Positions 16,735 through 27,855 of a stretch of 64,000 nucleotides of DNA are shown piece after piece; the first letter of the stretch is position 1; each line of letters begins with the position of its first letter. The notes under the pieces are model-generated. The model was not told the DNA's origin and searched no databases. It saw only the letters and a list, made by a program, of their open reading frames with translations. The stretch spans positions 248,001-312,000 of the forward strand of contig NZ_CP049256.1 in NCBI RefSeq assembly GCF_011046485.1, given 5' to 3'. Position numbers and translations under genes: made by a program. Source of the DNA: Microbacterium sp. 4R-513. GTDB taxonomy: Bacteria > Actinomycetota > Actinomycetes > Actinomycetales > Microbacteriaceae.

Positions 16735-17360
16735 CGGGCCGCTCCCGCGGTCGGCACGATGGAGAGGGCCGATTCGTCCGACATCGCAGCGAGGACCGCA
16801 GCGACGTCGGCCCGCGGGATGACGACCTCGAGCGAGGCCGCACCACCGCCCATGACGGAGTCGTCGCGCGTGACCGAGACGACCGTCGCATCGGGGACGA
16901 GGATGCGCGGAGCGTCGTAACTGCCGCGCTCGATCAGCGGGGCTTCCCAGACCTCGACCACCGAGCCGGCCTCGACCGACGCGGGCACCTCGACGGCGCT
17001 CTGCAGCACGACGGTCGTCGTCGCGACCGTCGTCGTCGCCCCCACGGCGCTCTGGGGGACCAGCTCCCCCTCCTCGACCGTGCGGGTGGCGACGAGGCCC
17101 TCGTCGATCCTGTCGGGCGAGAGGTAGGCGCCTTCCAGCTGACCCAGCGCCACGTCCACGACCCGGAGGTCGCCGGCCGAGACGGTGTCGCCGGGGACGA
17201 GCGTGCGTGTCGCGGCGAACACCGGAACCGTCTGTCGCGCGGCCGAGACGACGAACCAGACGCCTGCGACGGAGGCGACGATGAGCAGGATGCCGAGGAA
17301 GAACCGTGCATCGCCCCAGAAGGCGCGAGGGCGAGGGCGCGCGGACTCGATTGCGGTCAT
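16731..17360 (-). CDS. SAF-domain protein, CpaB-like
   Basis: A 209-residue membrane protein with one N-terminal TM helix (about residues 20-42, FFLGILLIVASVAGVWFVVSAA) and a periplasm-facing SAF domain (about 50-125, containing TRTLVPGDTVSAGDL). This layout resembles CpaB/RcpC of Flp pili. The ATG at 17360 is chosen; an ATG at 17369 and a GTG at 17375 are alternatives and none has a clear ribosome-binding site. It is the first gene of a pair with the CpaE-like ATPase. With no other pilus gene here, the partner is unknown. Confidence 0.75.
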   Translation of the reverse strand: MTAIESARPRPRAFWGDARFFLGILLIVASVAGVWFVVSAARQTVPVFAATRTLVPGDTVSAGDLRVVDVALGQLEGAYLSPDRIDEGLVATRTVEEGELVPQSAVGATTTVATTTVVLQSAVEVPASVEAGSVVEVWEAPLIERGSYDAPRILVPDATVVSVTRDDSVMGGGAASLEVVIPRADVAAVLAAMSDESALSIVPTAGAAR

Positions 17361-17400
17361 ACCGACCATCGTCACCCAGACCCGTCAGAGGGCGCCGCCG

Positions 17401-17409
17401 TTATCCACA
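17401..17409 (+). promoter_or_regulatory. Perfect DnaA box TTATCCACA
   Basis: An exact match to the bacterial DnaA box, about 40 bases upstream of the CATAAT promoter of the BldC-like gene. A second exact copy lies at 18399-18407. Confidence 0.5.
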
Positions 17410-17447
17410 AGGCGAAAAGGCCCGATCCCGACCCCTGGGGGCGCGGC

Positions 17448-17459
17448 CATAATGGGGGC
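17448..17459 (+). promoter_or_regulatory. Putative leaderless -10 of the BldC-like gene (CATAAT-N6-ATG)
   Basis: CATAAT (17448-17453) lies six bases before the ATG at 17460, the position expected for a leaderless transcript. Confidence 0.55.
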
Positions 17460-17741
17460 ATGCCCGAGAACCCGACCTCGCGCACCCGGATGCTGGCCGC
17501 CGCCGAAGCGGCGGAGCTGCTCGGCGTGTCCGTCGACGAGGTGATGGAGCTCGTGCAGTCGGCGCAGCTCCGCGGCGTTCGCGTCGGCTCCCCCGCGCGC
17601 TGGCGGATCGAGGCCGAGAGCATCGAGCATTACCTCGACGATCGCGTCGAGGAGGCGCGGCGCATGGCCCTGTGGCGGCAGTCGAACGAGGCGAGCTTCC
17701 CCGAGCTGTGGGGCTCCGGCGTCATCCGCAACTCTGACTGA
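17460..17741 (+). CDS. Helix-turn-helix DNA-binding protein, excisionase/BldC-like
   Basis: A 93-residue protein with a MerR/excisionase-type winged helix. Its core is MLAAAEAAELLGVSVDEVMELVQSG-like (about residues 11-36), followed by a wing RVGSPARWRI and an acidic helical tail. BldC-type proteins bind direct repeats in actinobacteria as developmental or housekeeping regulators. The target here is unknown. The start is set by CATAAT six bases upstream. A perfect DnaA box lies just ahead of the promoter. Confidence 0.82.
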   Translation: MPENPTSRTRMLAAAEAAELLGVSVDEVMELVQSAQLRGVRVGSPARWRIEAESIEHYLDDRVEEARRMALWRQSNEASFPELWGSGVIRNSD

Positions 17742-17753
17742 CGATCAGGCGCC

Positions 17754-18359
17754 TCAGCGGGTCGTCGCTCCCGCTTCCAGCCGCACCCACGCGATCGCGT
17801 CGAACGGCACTATCCGGTGGCCGCTGACCTCGTCCGTGCGTCGCGGCGTCCCGGGCTCGTGCAGCGCCAGATCGAGGTGGTCGACTCCGGCTCGGTCGAT
17901 CGTCCCCGTGAGCGTGCGTCCGTGGACGAGATGGATGGACACCGCGACGCGGCGCCGGACGAGGTCGCGGAGCGCGAACCCGAGGGTCATCCGCTCGCTG
18001 AGCGACGAGCGCGAGCCGATCGGACGAGCGCTGCGCAGAAGGTCGGGATGCGGCATCCCGATCGACATGATCGCCGTGAGGGGTGCGATGACGGCGCCCG
18101 ACCGCGCTTGCGCGGGATCGAGCGCCACCCAGTCGGCGCCCAACCCGCTCACCTCGGCCACGAGGACCGTGCCGTCGCGCATCTCGAACGACGGAGGGGT
18201 CGACGTTCCCTCGCGCTCGATGAGGCCGGCGAGCCGATCGCGCAGCGGGACGCGCGAGAGTCTCAGCCGCTCCGCCTCGCTGTCGAGGGCCGCGCGCTCC
18301 GCCTCCCACTCGGAGGCGAGCTGATCCTCGAGGTCGTCGAAGAAGCGATCCCAGCGCAC
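17754..18359 (-). CDS. Conserved hypothetical protein
   Basis: 201 residues, not recognised. The N-terminus (about residues 1-50) is strongly charged and helical (FDDLEDQLASEWEAERAALDSEAERL). The remainder alternates beta-like stretches (TVLVAEVSGLGADWVAL, RVAVSIHLVHGRTLTGTI) with no catalytic motif I can name. The GTG at 18359 is supported by TAGTGT six bases upstream. It is convergent with the BldC-like gene and divergent from the Rv3235-like gene. It looks cytosolic, with no signal or TM segment. Confidence 0.7.
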   Translation of the reverse strand: MRWDRFFDDLEDQLASEWEAERAALDSEAERLRLSRVPLRDRLAGLIEREGTSTPPSFEMRDGTVLVAEVSGLGADWVALDPAQARSGAVIAPLTAIMSIGMPHPDLLRSARPIGSRSSLSERMTLGFALRDLVRRRVAVSIHLVHGRTLTGTIDRAGVDHLDLALHEPGTPRRTDEVSGHRIVPFDAIAWVRLEAGATTR

Positions 18360-18371
18360 CCCGCGACACTA
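18360..18371 (-). promoter_or_regulatory. Putative leaderless -10 (TAGTGT-N6-GTG)
   Basis: TAGTGT on the minus strand (18366-18371) lies six bases before the GTG at 18359. Confidence 0.55.
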
Positions 18372-18398
18372 GGGCACCCCTCGGGGAGGGTGAGGAAG

Positions 18399-18407
18399 TT
18401 ATCCACA
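18399..18407 (+). promoter_or_regulatory. Second perfect DnaA box TTATCCACA
   Basis: The same orientation as the copy at 17401-17409 and about 1 kb away. It lies upstream of the promoter region of the Rv3235-like gene, which also holds the perfect palindrome ACAGCGCTGT (18430-18439) and a possible -10 TGTAAT (18446-18451). Confidence 0.5.
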
Positions 18408-18510
18408 TCCCGTTCCTGGGATTTTCCTGACAGCGCTGTATGTGTTGTAATTTCCGCCAGACCGTCCCCCCCGACGAGATTTCGTTTCCCCCCAACGAGA
18501 TAGGCCACTG

Positions 18511-18945
18511 ATGGCGATGATGCCTGCAGTCCGTCCGCGTCGCTCTGCCGACGTGGCGTACGAACTGTCCGACTTCTTCGCTCCGCAGCGCACACCCGCC
18601 GCGGAGCTTCCCGACCCCGAGCCCTTCCTGCAGAACCTCACGCGGGGCGTCCTCGAGGTGTTCTCCGGCGCCCGCGAGGTCGAGCAGCTCGCCCGGTGGG
18701 TGACCGAAGACGCGTTCCGCAAGCTGGTGGTGCGGTCCAACCTCTCGGCGCGCGCCCGCAGCGCGCGGGGGGTCCCCGCGAAGCGCCCGGTGCACTCGAT
18801 CCTCTCGGTGCGCCACACCGCTCCCGCGGACGGCGTCGTCGAGGCCGTCGTCATCGTCGCGGGGCCGGCACGCACGCGTGCCGTCGCCGTGCGCCTCGAG
18901 GGCATGGACGGGCGGTGGCGGGCCACGTCGCTGGCCCTTCTCTGA
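18511..18945 (+). CDS. Rv3235 family protein
   Basis: A 144-residue protein resembling the actinobacterial Rv3235 family, which is found upstream of secA1 in mycobacteria. After a short basic start it has a helical segment (about residues 40-75, FLQNLTRGVLEVFSGAREVEQLARWV) and a beta-rich C-terminal half (HSILSVRHT...AVVIVAGPARTRAVAVRLEG). No function is established for the family. The leader is about 60 bases with only weak ribosome-binding sequence; starts at Met3 or Met4 are possible. Identification rests on resemblance and gene order. Confidence 0.75.
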   Translation: MAMMPAVRPRRSADVAYELSDFFAPQRTPAAELPDPEPFLQNLTRGVLEVFSGAREVEQLARWVTEDAFRKLVVRSNLSARARSARGVPAKRPVHSILSVRHTAPADGVVEAVVIVAGPARTRAVAVRLEGMDGRWRATSLALL

Positions 18946-19012
18946 CCTCAGACCGGCGGCGGGTCGGCCCCAGCGTCGTGGCCGCCCGCTCGTCCTGCGA
19001 GCGCGGGATCGG

Positions 19013-19369
19013 CTAGTCGCCGGCATCCCCGTCGATAAGCTCCAGGAGCTTCTTGAGCGCATCGCGGATCTCGGCGTGGTCGTACTGACCCGCTCGGCTC
19101 TCGCCGGCGATCACCCCTCCGCGGTGCACCTTCCGGAAGTCGCCGAACGGGAACGAGTAGGCCCCCTTCGTCTCGAGGTTCTCGCTCCGGTCGATGCCGA
19201 GGTGCCAGTGCGAGTACTCGGTCCAGCCCTCCCGCTCGATGAAGGCGTTCTCCTCATCGGCCGTCGGGGCCGCCTCCGACCAGTCGTCCCGCTCGTCGCG
19301 CTCGACTTTGCCGTCGCGCACCAGAGCGCGCGCGTTCTTCAACGCCGGTTGGTTCAACTCGATGGACAT
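19013..19369 (-). CDS. Conserved hypothetical protein, 118 residues
   Basis: Not recognised. A soluble, charged protein with no signal or TM segment. Its middle is aromatic-rich (EGWTEYSHWHLGID ... GAYSFPFGDFRKVHRGG), suggesting a compact fold, and it ends in an acidic helix (ALKKLLELIDGDAGD). The ATG at 19369 is supported by TAGCGT six bases upstream. It lies between the convergent Rv3235-like gene and the aminotransferase. Confidence 0.72.
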   Translation of the reverse strand: MSIELNQPALKNARALVRDGKVERDERDDWSEAAPTADEENAFIEREGWTEYSHWHLGIDRSENLETKGAYSFPFGDFRKVHRGGVIAGESRAGQYDHAEIRDALKKLLELIDGDAGD

Positions 19370-19381
19370 GCCGTCACGCTA
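19370..19381 (-). promoter_or_regulatory. Putative leaderless -10 (TAGCGT-N6-ATG)
   Basis: TAGCGT on the minus strand (19376-19381) lies six bases before the ATG at 19369. Confidence 0.55.
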
Positions 19382-19441
19382 GGCCGGGCATAGGCGGGTC
19401 GCGAGGGGTTGACGGATGCCGCTTCCGCCGTCAGCGGGGCG

Positions 19442-20677
19442 TCACTGCTTGTATGACGAGAGGAAGTTGCCCAGCCGCTCGACGGCCTCGGTCAGCACGC
19501 GGGCCTCCGGCAGCGTCACGATCCGGAGGTGGTCGGGGGTCGCCCAGTTGAACCCCGTCCCCGGCACGAGGAGGACGTGCTCGGCCATGAGGAAATCGAG
19601 AACGAGCTTCTGATCGTCGCGGATCTCGTAGAACTCCGGGTCGAGCCGTGGGAAGGCGTAGAGGGCGCCCTGCGGCTTGACGCAAGTCACGCCGGGGATC
19701 TCCTCGAGCCCCTCCCATGCGGCGTCGCGCTGCTCGTGGAGGCGCCCAGTGGGCGCGATGAGCGCGTCGATCGACTGAACGCCCGAGAGGGCGGCCTGCA
19801 CGGCGTGCTGCGCCGGGACGTTCGGGCACAGGCGCGTCGATGCGAGGAGCGTGATGCCCTCGAGGAATCCAGCAGCGTGGCGCTGGGGGCCTGTGATCAC
19901 GAGCCAGCCCGAGCGGTAGCCCGCGACGCGATACGTCTTGGACAGGCCGTTGAAGGTGAGGCAGAGCAGGTCCGGCGCGATCGTGGCCATCGGGATGTGC
20001 TTCGCATCGTCGAAGAGGATCCGGTCGTAGATCTCGTCGGCGAGGAGGAGGAGCGAGTGCTCGCGGGCGATGTCGGCGATCCCGTCGAGCACCTCCCGCG
20101 TGTAGACGGCGCCGGTCGGGTTGTTCGGATTGATGACAACGATGGCCTTGGTGCGCTCGGTGACCTTCGAGCGGATGTCTTCGAGGTCGGGCTGCCAGCC
20201 GTTGCCCTCGTCGCAGACGTAGTGCACGGGCGTGCCGCCGCCGAGGCTCGTCATCGCCGTCCACAGGGGATAGTCGGGAGCCGGGATCAGCACCTCGTCG
20301 CCCTCGTCGAGGAGGGCCTGCATCGTCATCGTGATGAGCTCGGACACGCCGTTGCCGAGGTACACGTGGTCGGGGTCGACCCGAGGGAAGCCCGGCTCCT
20401 GCTCGTAGCGGTACACGACGGCGCGGCGTGCGGAGGCGATGCCGCGGCTGTCGCTGTAGCCGTGGGCGTTCGGAATCGCCTCGATCATGTCGCGCACGAT
20501 CTGGAACGGCGCCTCGAACCCGAACGCCGCGGGATTGCCGGTGTTGAGCTTGAGGATGCGGTGTCCCTCTGCCTCGAGCCGATCTGCCTCGACGAGTGCC
20601 TGTCCGCGGATCTCGTACAGGACGTTCTTCAGCTTGCTCGACTGATCGAGCGTTCGCAGGGGCACGGTCTTGCTCAT
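19442..20677 (-). CDS. alaA: Pyridoxal phosphate-dependent aminotransferase (alanine/aspartate type)
   Basis: A 411-residue fold-type I aminotransferase, probably forming alanine from pyruvate with glutamate. PLP-binding features are NPNNPTGAVY (about residues 184-193), DEIYDRI (about 214-220) and the Schiff-base Lys247 in GLSKTYR, with YRSGW just after. The length fits AlaA. The ATG at 20677 is chosen because TATCCT lies six bases upstream; the 22-residue upstream extension is Arg/Gly/Pro-rich and not family-like. Substrate preference is inferred from similarity to AlaA; an aspartate aminotransferase is the alternative. Confidence 0.88.
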   Translation of the reverse strand: MSKTVPLRTLDQSSKLKNVLYEIRGQALVEADRLEAEGHRILKLNTGNPAAFGFEAPFQIVRDMIEAIPNAHGYSDSRGIASARRAVVYRYEQEPGFPRVDPDHVYLGNGVSELITMTMQALLDEGDEVLIPAPDYPLWTAMTSLGGGTPVHYVCDEGNGWQPDLEDIRSKVTERTKAIVVINPNNPTGAVYTREVLDGIADIAREHSLLLLADEIYDRILFDDAKHIPMATIAPDLLCLTFNGLSKTYRVAGYRSGWLVITGPQRHAAGFLEGITLLASTRLCPNVPAQHAVQAALSGVQSIDALIAPTGRLHEQRDAAWEGLEEIPGVTCVKPQGALYAFPRLDPEFYEIRDDQKLVLDFLMAEHVLLVPGTGFNWATPDHLRIVTLPEARVLTEAVERLGNFLSSYKQ

Positions 20678-20689
20678 CGGATCAGGATA
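20678..20689 (-). promoter_or_regulatory. Putative leaderless -10 of alaA (TATCCT-N6-ATG)
   Basis: TATCCT on the minus strand (20684-20689) lies six bases before the ATG at 20677. Confidence 0.55.
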
Positions 20690-20771
20690 TCCGGGCGCTC
20701 CTCGGGCCAAAGGACCACGAGTGGCCCTCCCCCGCCGACTCAAGGCGGGTCGTCGAGCGGGCGATGGAAGA

Positions 20772-20811
20772 CGGAACGCCCCGGACCTCCGACGAGGTCC
20801 GGGGCGTTCCG
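20772..20811 (-). terminator. 18-bp perfect hairpin downstream of secA
   Basis: Arms 20772-20789 and 20794-20811 pair perfectly around a 4-base loop, directly after the secA stop at 20822. The 3' side on the minus strand is only weakly U-rich (CGTCTTCC). This is the strongest intrinsic-terminator stem in the window. Confidence 0.75.
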
Positions 20812-20821
20812 ATGCAGCTGC

Positions 20822-23653
<2,832 letters not shown>

Positions 23654-23851
23654 GGAGTGTCTCCATCTGTCGGGTCCGGTGCCGCTCGGCACCGGTGCCG
23701 CCCGGCGCCCCAGCGCCTAGGCATACTGTCCCATGTTATCCGTCTGTGACCTTGAAAGGTGCTGTGGATGCCGAGCCTCGACGGGCTCGCGGAGGTCGGC
23801 GGGTCCGCCGCTTCGCGGCGAGGCATCCGTCGCCCTCCCGGCGGGAGTCCC

Positions 23852-23882
23852 TAGGCTCAGCAACTGCATACCGGGTATGCAG
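23852..23882 (+). promoter_or_regulatory. padR promoter with perfect operator palindrome
   Basis: TAGGCT (23852-23857) is a likely -10. Starting at the expected transcription start is the inverted repeat CTGCATACC-G-GGTATGCAG (23864-23882), with perfect 9-bp arms. AGGAG follows before the ATG at 23894. Placement suggests autorepression by PadR. Confidence 0.6.
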
Positions 23883-23893
23883 AAGGAGTTGCC

Positions 23894-24502
23894 ATGTCGG
23901 TGCGTCAGAGTCTGCTCGCGATCCTCGACCAGGGGCCGTGCTACGGCTATCAGCTGAGGTCCGAGTTCGACCGGCGCACGGGCTCGACCTGGTCGCTCAA
24001 CGTCGGGCAGATCTACAACACGCTCGATCGCCTCGAGCGGGACGGGCTCGCCGAGAAGGCGGGCGCCGACGAGCACGGGCACGTGTACTGGCGCATCACC
24101 GACGCGGGACGCGACGAGGTGCGACGGTGGCTCGACTCCCCCGTCGAACGCTCGGCGGCCACGCGGGACGAGCTCGCGATCAAGCTCGCCGTCGCCGCGA
24201 CGCTTCCCGGGGTCGACGTCTCGCAGGTCATCCGGGCGCAGCGGCGCGCATCGGTCGCGCAGCTCCGCCGGCTCGCCGATTCGCAGGGCTCGCCGCAGGG
24301 GACGGATGCCGAGGCCCTCGCCCGCACTCTCGTGGTGGACTCGATGGTGTTCGCCGCCGAAGCCGAGCTCCGCTGGCTCGACCGGGCCGAGGAGCGCCTT
24401 GCGAAGCATCCGGCGCGCGCGATGGCGCTCGCGCTGTCGACCGAGCGGCCCAAGCGCGGCCGCCCCGCGCGGGCCGAGGCATCCGTCGCCGCCGCGGGCT
24501 GA
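23894..24502 (+). CDS. PadR family transcriptional regulator
   Basis: A 202-residue PadR-type winged-helix regulator. The DNA-binding domain (residues 1-80) contains LLAILDQGPCYGYQL and VGQIYNTLDRLERDGL, the recognition helix region. The C-terminal helical domain (about 90-170) mediates dimerisation in the family. The ATG at 23894 has AAGGAG. A perfect palindrome overlaps its start site. No divergent exporter is present; the nearest neighbour is the convergent SulP gene, six bases away. Its targets beyond itself are unknown. Confidence 0.9.
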   Translation: MSVRQSLLAILDQGPCYGYQLRSEFDRRTGSTWSLNVGQIYNTLDRLERDGLAEKAGADEHGHVYWRITDAGRDEVRRWLDSPVERSAATRDELAIKLAVAATLPGVDVSQVIRAQRRASVAQLRRLADSQGSPQGTDAEALARTLVVDSMVFAAEAELRWLDRAEERLAKHPARAMALALSTERPKRGRPARAEASVAAAG

Positions 24503-24508
24503 GGCGGA

Positions 24509-26218
24509 TCAGGCGGGCGGCGCGGGCGGGCGCTCGCCCGCGGACTCGGGGAAGGCGGCGACGGCCTTGTCCAGGTCGTCGAAGACGTGGTCGGGGCTGA
24601 TGCGGTCCATCAGCTCATAGCGCCGCAGCGTATCGAGAAGGTCTGCCTCGGGGCGCGCCAGGACGAGATGGATGCCGCGCTTGTGCAGGTAGTCCGTCAC
24701 GTCGGCGAGGCTCTGACCAGCCGAGTAGTCGACGTCGGTCACCCCCGTGCAGTCGAGGATGAACCATCGCACGGGGTCGGGAGCCGCCGAGACGACGGCC
24801 TCGACGCGGTCGGTGAACCCGCTCGCGTTCGCGAAGAAGAGGTCCGCATCGAACCGGAAGACGATGAGCCCGGGGGCGCTCTGCACGCCCGGCGCGGCCT
24901 TCGCGTAGTCGTAGCCGCCGTCCGCCTTGGGTGCGAGCACGAGGGCCCGCGCCTTGTACTGGCGCTCGATGACGTCGAGCAGCGACAGCACGAGCGCCAG
25001 GACGATGCCCGCCCCGACGCCCACGATGACCACCGTGAGAGCCGTGATGATCGCGATGACCAGTTCGCGCGGACGGCGCCGAGATACGCGCGCGAGCCCC
25101 TTGATGTCGATGAGCTCGATGCCGATCACGAAGACGACGCCGGCGAGCACCGCCTTCGGGAGGTCGGTGAGAAGGCCCGTGAGGAAGAGCAGCACGAGGA
25201 GCGTCACGACCACGACGACGAGGTTCGCGACCTGGGTGCGGCCCTTCACGCCGTCGAGGATCTGCGTCTTGGTCGGGGATCCGTTGACCACGAACGTCCC
25301 GCTGAGCCCCGCCGCGAGGTTCGCGGCGGAGAGGCCGACGATGTCGCGATTGACGTCGGCGCGGTCGCCGTGCTTGAGCGCGAAGCTTCGGGAAGTGGCG
25401 GCGCTCTGCGCGATGACGATGAAGAAGCACGCGAACGCCGTGGGGACGACCGCGGCGACGTCGCTCCACTGGATGCCCTGCGGGAGCCCGATGGGCGGGA
25501 GGCCGCCCTGGATGGCGCCGATGACGGCGACGCCGTAGGAGGAGGCATCCGTCAGCGTCGCCACTGCGAGCAGGCCGACGACCGCGACGATCGCGCCGGG
25601 GATCTTCGGCAGGAGCAGCTTGAACAGGAAGATGATCGCGATGGTCCCCGCCCCGTAGGCGAGGGTCGGCCAGGACAGCTGTCCGGCCCCGGTGATCCAC
25701 GCCCACTGCTGCTGGAACCAGTTGCCGGTGCCCTTGGGAACGCCGAGGATGTCGGGGATCTGGCCGCTCGCGACCTGGATGCCGACGCCGGTCAGGAAGC
25801 CGATCAGGACGGATGCCGAGAGGAAGTCGCCGAGGAATCCCAGCCGCAGAAGCCTCGCGATGAGGAGGATGACACCGGTGATGAGGGCGGTCAGCCCGCA
25901 CAGCGCGACCCACTGCGGCGACTGGGGCTGCAGCCCCGCGATGCCCGCGCCGGCGAGCCCCGCGGCGAGGATCGCCGCCGTCGCCGAATCGCCGCCCACC
26001 ACGAGGAGCTTCGAGGAGCCCAGCAGGGCGAAGGCGAGGAGCGGCAGGAGGATCGTGTACAGACCCGTCACGACCGGCGTCTGCGCGATGGACGTGTACC
26101 CCATGACCTCGGGGATGGCGACGGCGGCCAGCGTGACGCCCGCGAGCAGGTCGCGGCCCAGCCAGGCGGGCCGGTATCCGCGCATCGAGACGGGGACGAG
26201 TGCTTTCGGCAAGGGCAT
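24509..26218 (-). CDS. SulP family anion transporter with STAS domain
   Basis: A 569-residue SulP/SLC26 permease for sulfate, bicarbonate or another anion. The family opening is LGRDLLAGVTLAAVAIPEVMGYTSIAQ, followed by a membrane domain with about 12 hydrophobic segments and a cytoplasmic STAS domain from about residue 440 (FFANASGFTDRVEAVV, then DVDYSAGQSLADV). The ATG at 26218 is preceded by a strong AGGAGG. Substrate cannot be read from sequence. No sulfate-assimilation gene is adjacent and no carbonic anhydrase is fused. Confidence 0.88.
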   Translation of the reverse strand: MPLPKALVPVSMRGYRPAWLGRDLLAGVTLAAVAIPEVMGYTSIAQTPVVTGLYTILLPLLAFALLGSSKLLVVGGDSATAAILAAGLAGAGIAGLQPQSPQWVALCGLTALITGVILLIARLLRLGFLGDFLSASVLIGFLTGVGIQVASGQIPDILGVPKGTGNWFQQQWAWITGAGQLSWPTLAYGAGTIAIIFLFKLLLPKIPGAIVAVVGLLAVATLTDASSYGVAVIGAIQGGLPPIGLPQGIQWSDVAAVVPTAFACFFIVIAQSAATSRSFALKHGDRADVNRDIVGLSAANLAAGLSGTFVVNGSPTKTQILDGVKGRTQVANLVVVVVTLLVLLFLTGLLTDLPKAVLAGVVFVIGIELIDIKGLARVSRRRPRELVIAIITALTVVIVGVGAGIVLALVLSLLDVIERQYKARALVLAPKADGGYDYAKAAPGVQSAPGLIVFRFDADLFFANASGFTDRVEAVVSAAPDPVRWFILDCTGVTDVDYSAGQSLADVTDYLHKRGIHLVLARPEADLLDTLRRYELMDRISPDHVFDDLDKAVAAFPESAGERPPAPPA

Positions 26219-26449
26219 GGCTGCCTCCTGATCGGCGAGGGCGAGGCCGGGAACGGGTCCCGAGGCTCCCCTGTGCGGGGGAGTCCCGCCGGGCCTGCGA
26301 TGCGGCGACCACGGCGGACCTGACGGTCATTGTGCGCCCAGACGGCCAGCCAGGACAGTCCGGAAACGGCGGCCTCACCCGCCGCGGATGTCCTTCCGAC
26401 TCGCGGCGGACGCCCAGCCCGGCGCGGTGGGCGCTCCACCGCGCGATCG

Positions 26450-26461
26450 TAGGATCGATCC
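26450..26461 (+). promoter_or_regulatory. Putative leaderless -10 (TAGGAT-N6-ATG)
   Basis: TAGGAT (26450-26455) lies six bases before the ATG at 26462, in the 243-bp divergent gap after the SulP gene. Nothing else was seen in that gap. Confidence 0.55.
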
Positions 26462-27832
26462 ATGGCCGGATTCTGGGGAAAGCGCAAGCGCGACAACGAG
26501 GAGCTTCTCGCTCAGGATGCGGATCTCGCCCGGCGCGCACAGACCGCGATCGTCGAGGCCGACGAGCGCATCCGGCTCACGACCGATGAGCTCGTCTTCG
26601 CGGAAGCCGAGCTCGGGCCCGAGGCGACGAAGGATCTCAGCGACGCCCTCGAGGCGGTGCGTCAGCACCTCGGCGAGGCGTTCCACCTGAACCAGCTGAA
26701 CCACGACGACATCCCCGACACGGCGGAAGAGCTCCGCACCCGCAACGCCCGCATCGTGCAGCTCTGCGATTGGGCCGAAGAGCTCCTCGACGATCGCACC
26801 GAGGTCCTCGCAGAGCGCATCGCGCGGGCCCGGCGCGCGCCCGAGATCCTCGCCGGAGTGCGGAGGGATGCGGTGCGCCTCCGCGAGCTCCTCCCCCAGG
26901 CCCGCGAGACGCTGACGCGCCTGAGCGCGCGCTACTCCGCCGAGGCGCTGCGCCAGATCGAGGCGAACCCGGCCGAGGCCGAGCAGCTCCTCGGTTTCGC
27001 CGAGCACAGCGCCGGAGTCTCGGAGCGCCGGCGCGAGGCGGGTCAGCGGGAGCAGGCGAACCTCGCGCTCGAGGCATCCACCGAAGCGGTGCGCCGCGCG
27101 GGGACTCTGATCGAGGCCGTCGAGACGTTCGAGGTCGAGGCGCTGCGCGCCGAGTCGATCCTCGCCGCCGTCATCGAGGACTCGCGGGGCGACCTCGTCG
27201 CGGCCCGTCAGGCACCGCAGGTCCCGGCTGTCCTCGACGCCGTCCGGGAGCTCGAGGCCGCCCTCGCGGGCCTTCCCGCCGCCGGGGTGAACACCGACCC
27301 CTTCACGCAGCTCACGCGCATGCGCGAGGCCAACGCGGGCCTCGATGCCGCGATCGCCGCCGCCCGCGAGCGTGAGGCGCACCCCGTCCCCGACTACACG
27401 CACGTCCGCAACGCCATCGACGACGCCGACCGCCAGCTCGCCGTCGCCCGCGACGTCATCGCCGGCCACCGGGGCTGGATCGGGGCCGACGCGCGCACGC
27501 GGCTCGCGGAGGCGGAGCGGCTGCGCCTCGACCTCGACCGCTACCTCGGCGCCTCCGCCGCGACCGTCACGAGCATCCCGGAAGAGCAGCGCGAGCAGGC
27601 GCTGGCCGTCGCCCGCCGTTCAGCGTTCCTGGCGAGCGAGGGATTGCAGCTCGCCCAGCGCGACATCGAGGCGTACCGTCCGCAGGGCTGGGGCGAGCCC
27701 GGCTACGGAGCCTGGGGCGGTCAGCCGCAGGGCTGGGGCGGCGGCCGCCGCGGCGGCGGCGCCGGAGACGTCATGGGCGGCATCATGGGCGGTCTCGTGA
27801 TCGGAAGCCTGCTCGACGGCTTCTTCGACTGA
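26462..27832 (+). CDS. Long coiled-coil protein with Gly-rich tail (TPM-protein C-terminal-like)
   Basis: 456 residues, almost entirely charged alpha-helix from about residue 10 to 395, followed by a Trp/Gly/Arg-rich stretch (GWGGGRRGGGAGD) and a short hydrophobic end (IMGGLVIGSLLDGFFD). The helical part resembles the C-terminal half of actinobacterial TPM-domain proteins. Neither a TPM domain nor a signal peptide is present, so this may be a stand-alone version of that half. The short hydrophobic glycine-containing tail could touch a membrane. Function unknown. The start is set by TAGGAT six bases upstream. Confidence 0.72.
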   Translation: MAGFWGKRKRDNEELLAQDADLARRAQTAIVEADERIRLTTDELVFAEAELGPEATKDLSDALEAVRQHLGEAFHLNQLNHDDIPDTAEELRTRNARIVQLCDWAEELLDDRTEVLAERIARARRAPEILAGVRRDAVRLRELLPQARETLTRLSARYSAEALRQIEANPAEAEQLLGFAEHSAGVSERRREAGQREQANLALEASTEAVRRAGTLIEAVETFEVEALRAESILAAVIEDSRGDLVAARQAPQVPAVLDAVRELEAALAGLPAAGVNTDPFTQLTRMREANAGLDAAIAAAREREAHPVPDYTHVRNAIDDADRQLAVARDVIAGHRGWIGADARTRLAEAERLRLDLDRYLGASAATVTSIPEEQREQALAVARRSAFLASEGLQLAQRDIEAYRPQGWGEPGYGAWGGQPQGWGGGRRGGGAGDVMGGIMGGLVIGSLLDGFFD

Positions 27833-27855
27833 CGTTCCGCCGCGTCCGCAACGAC

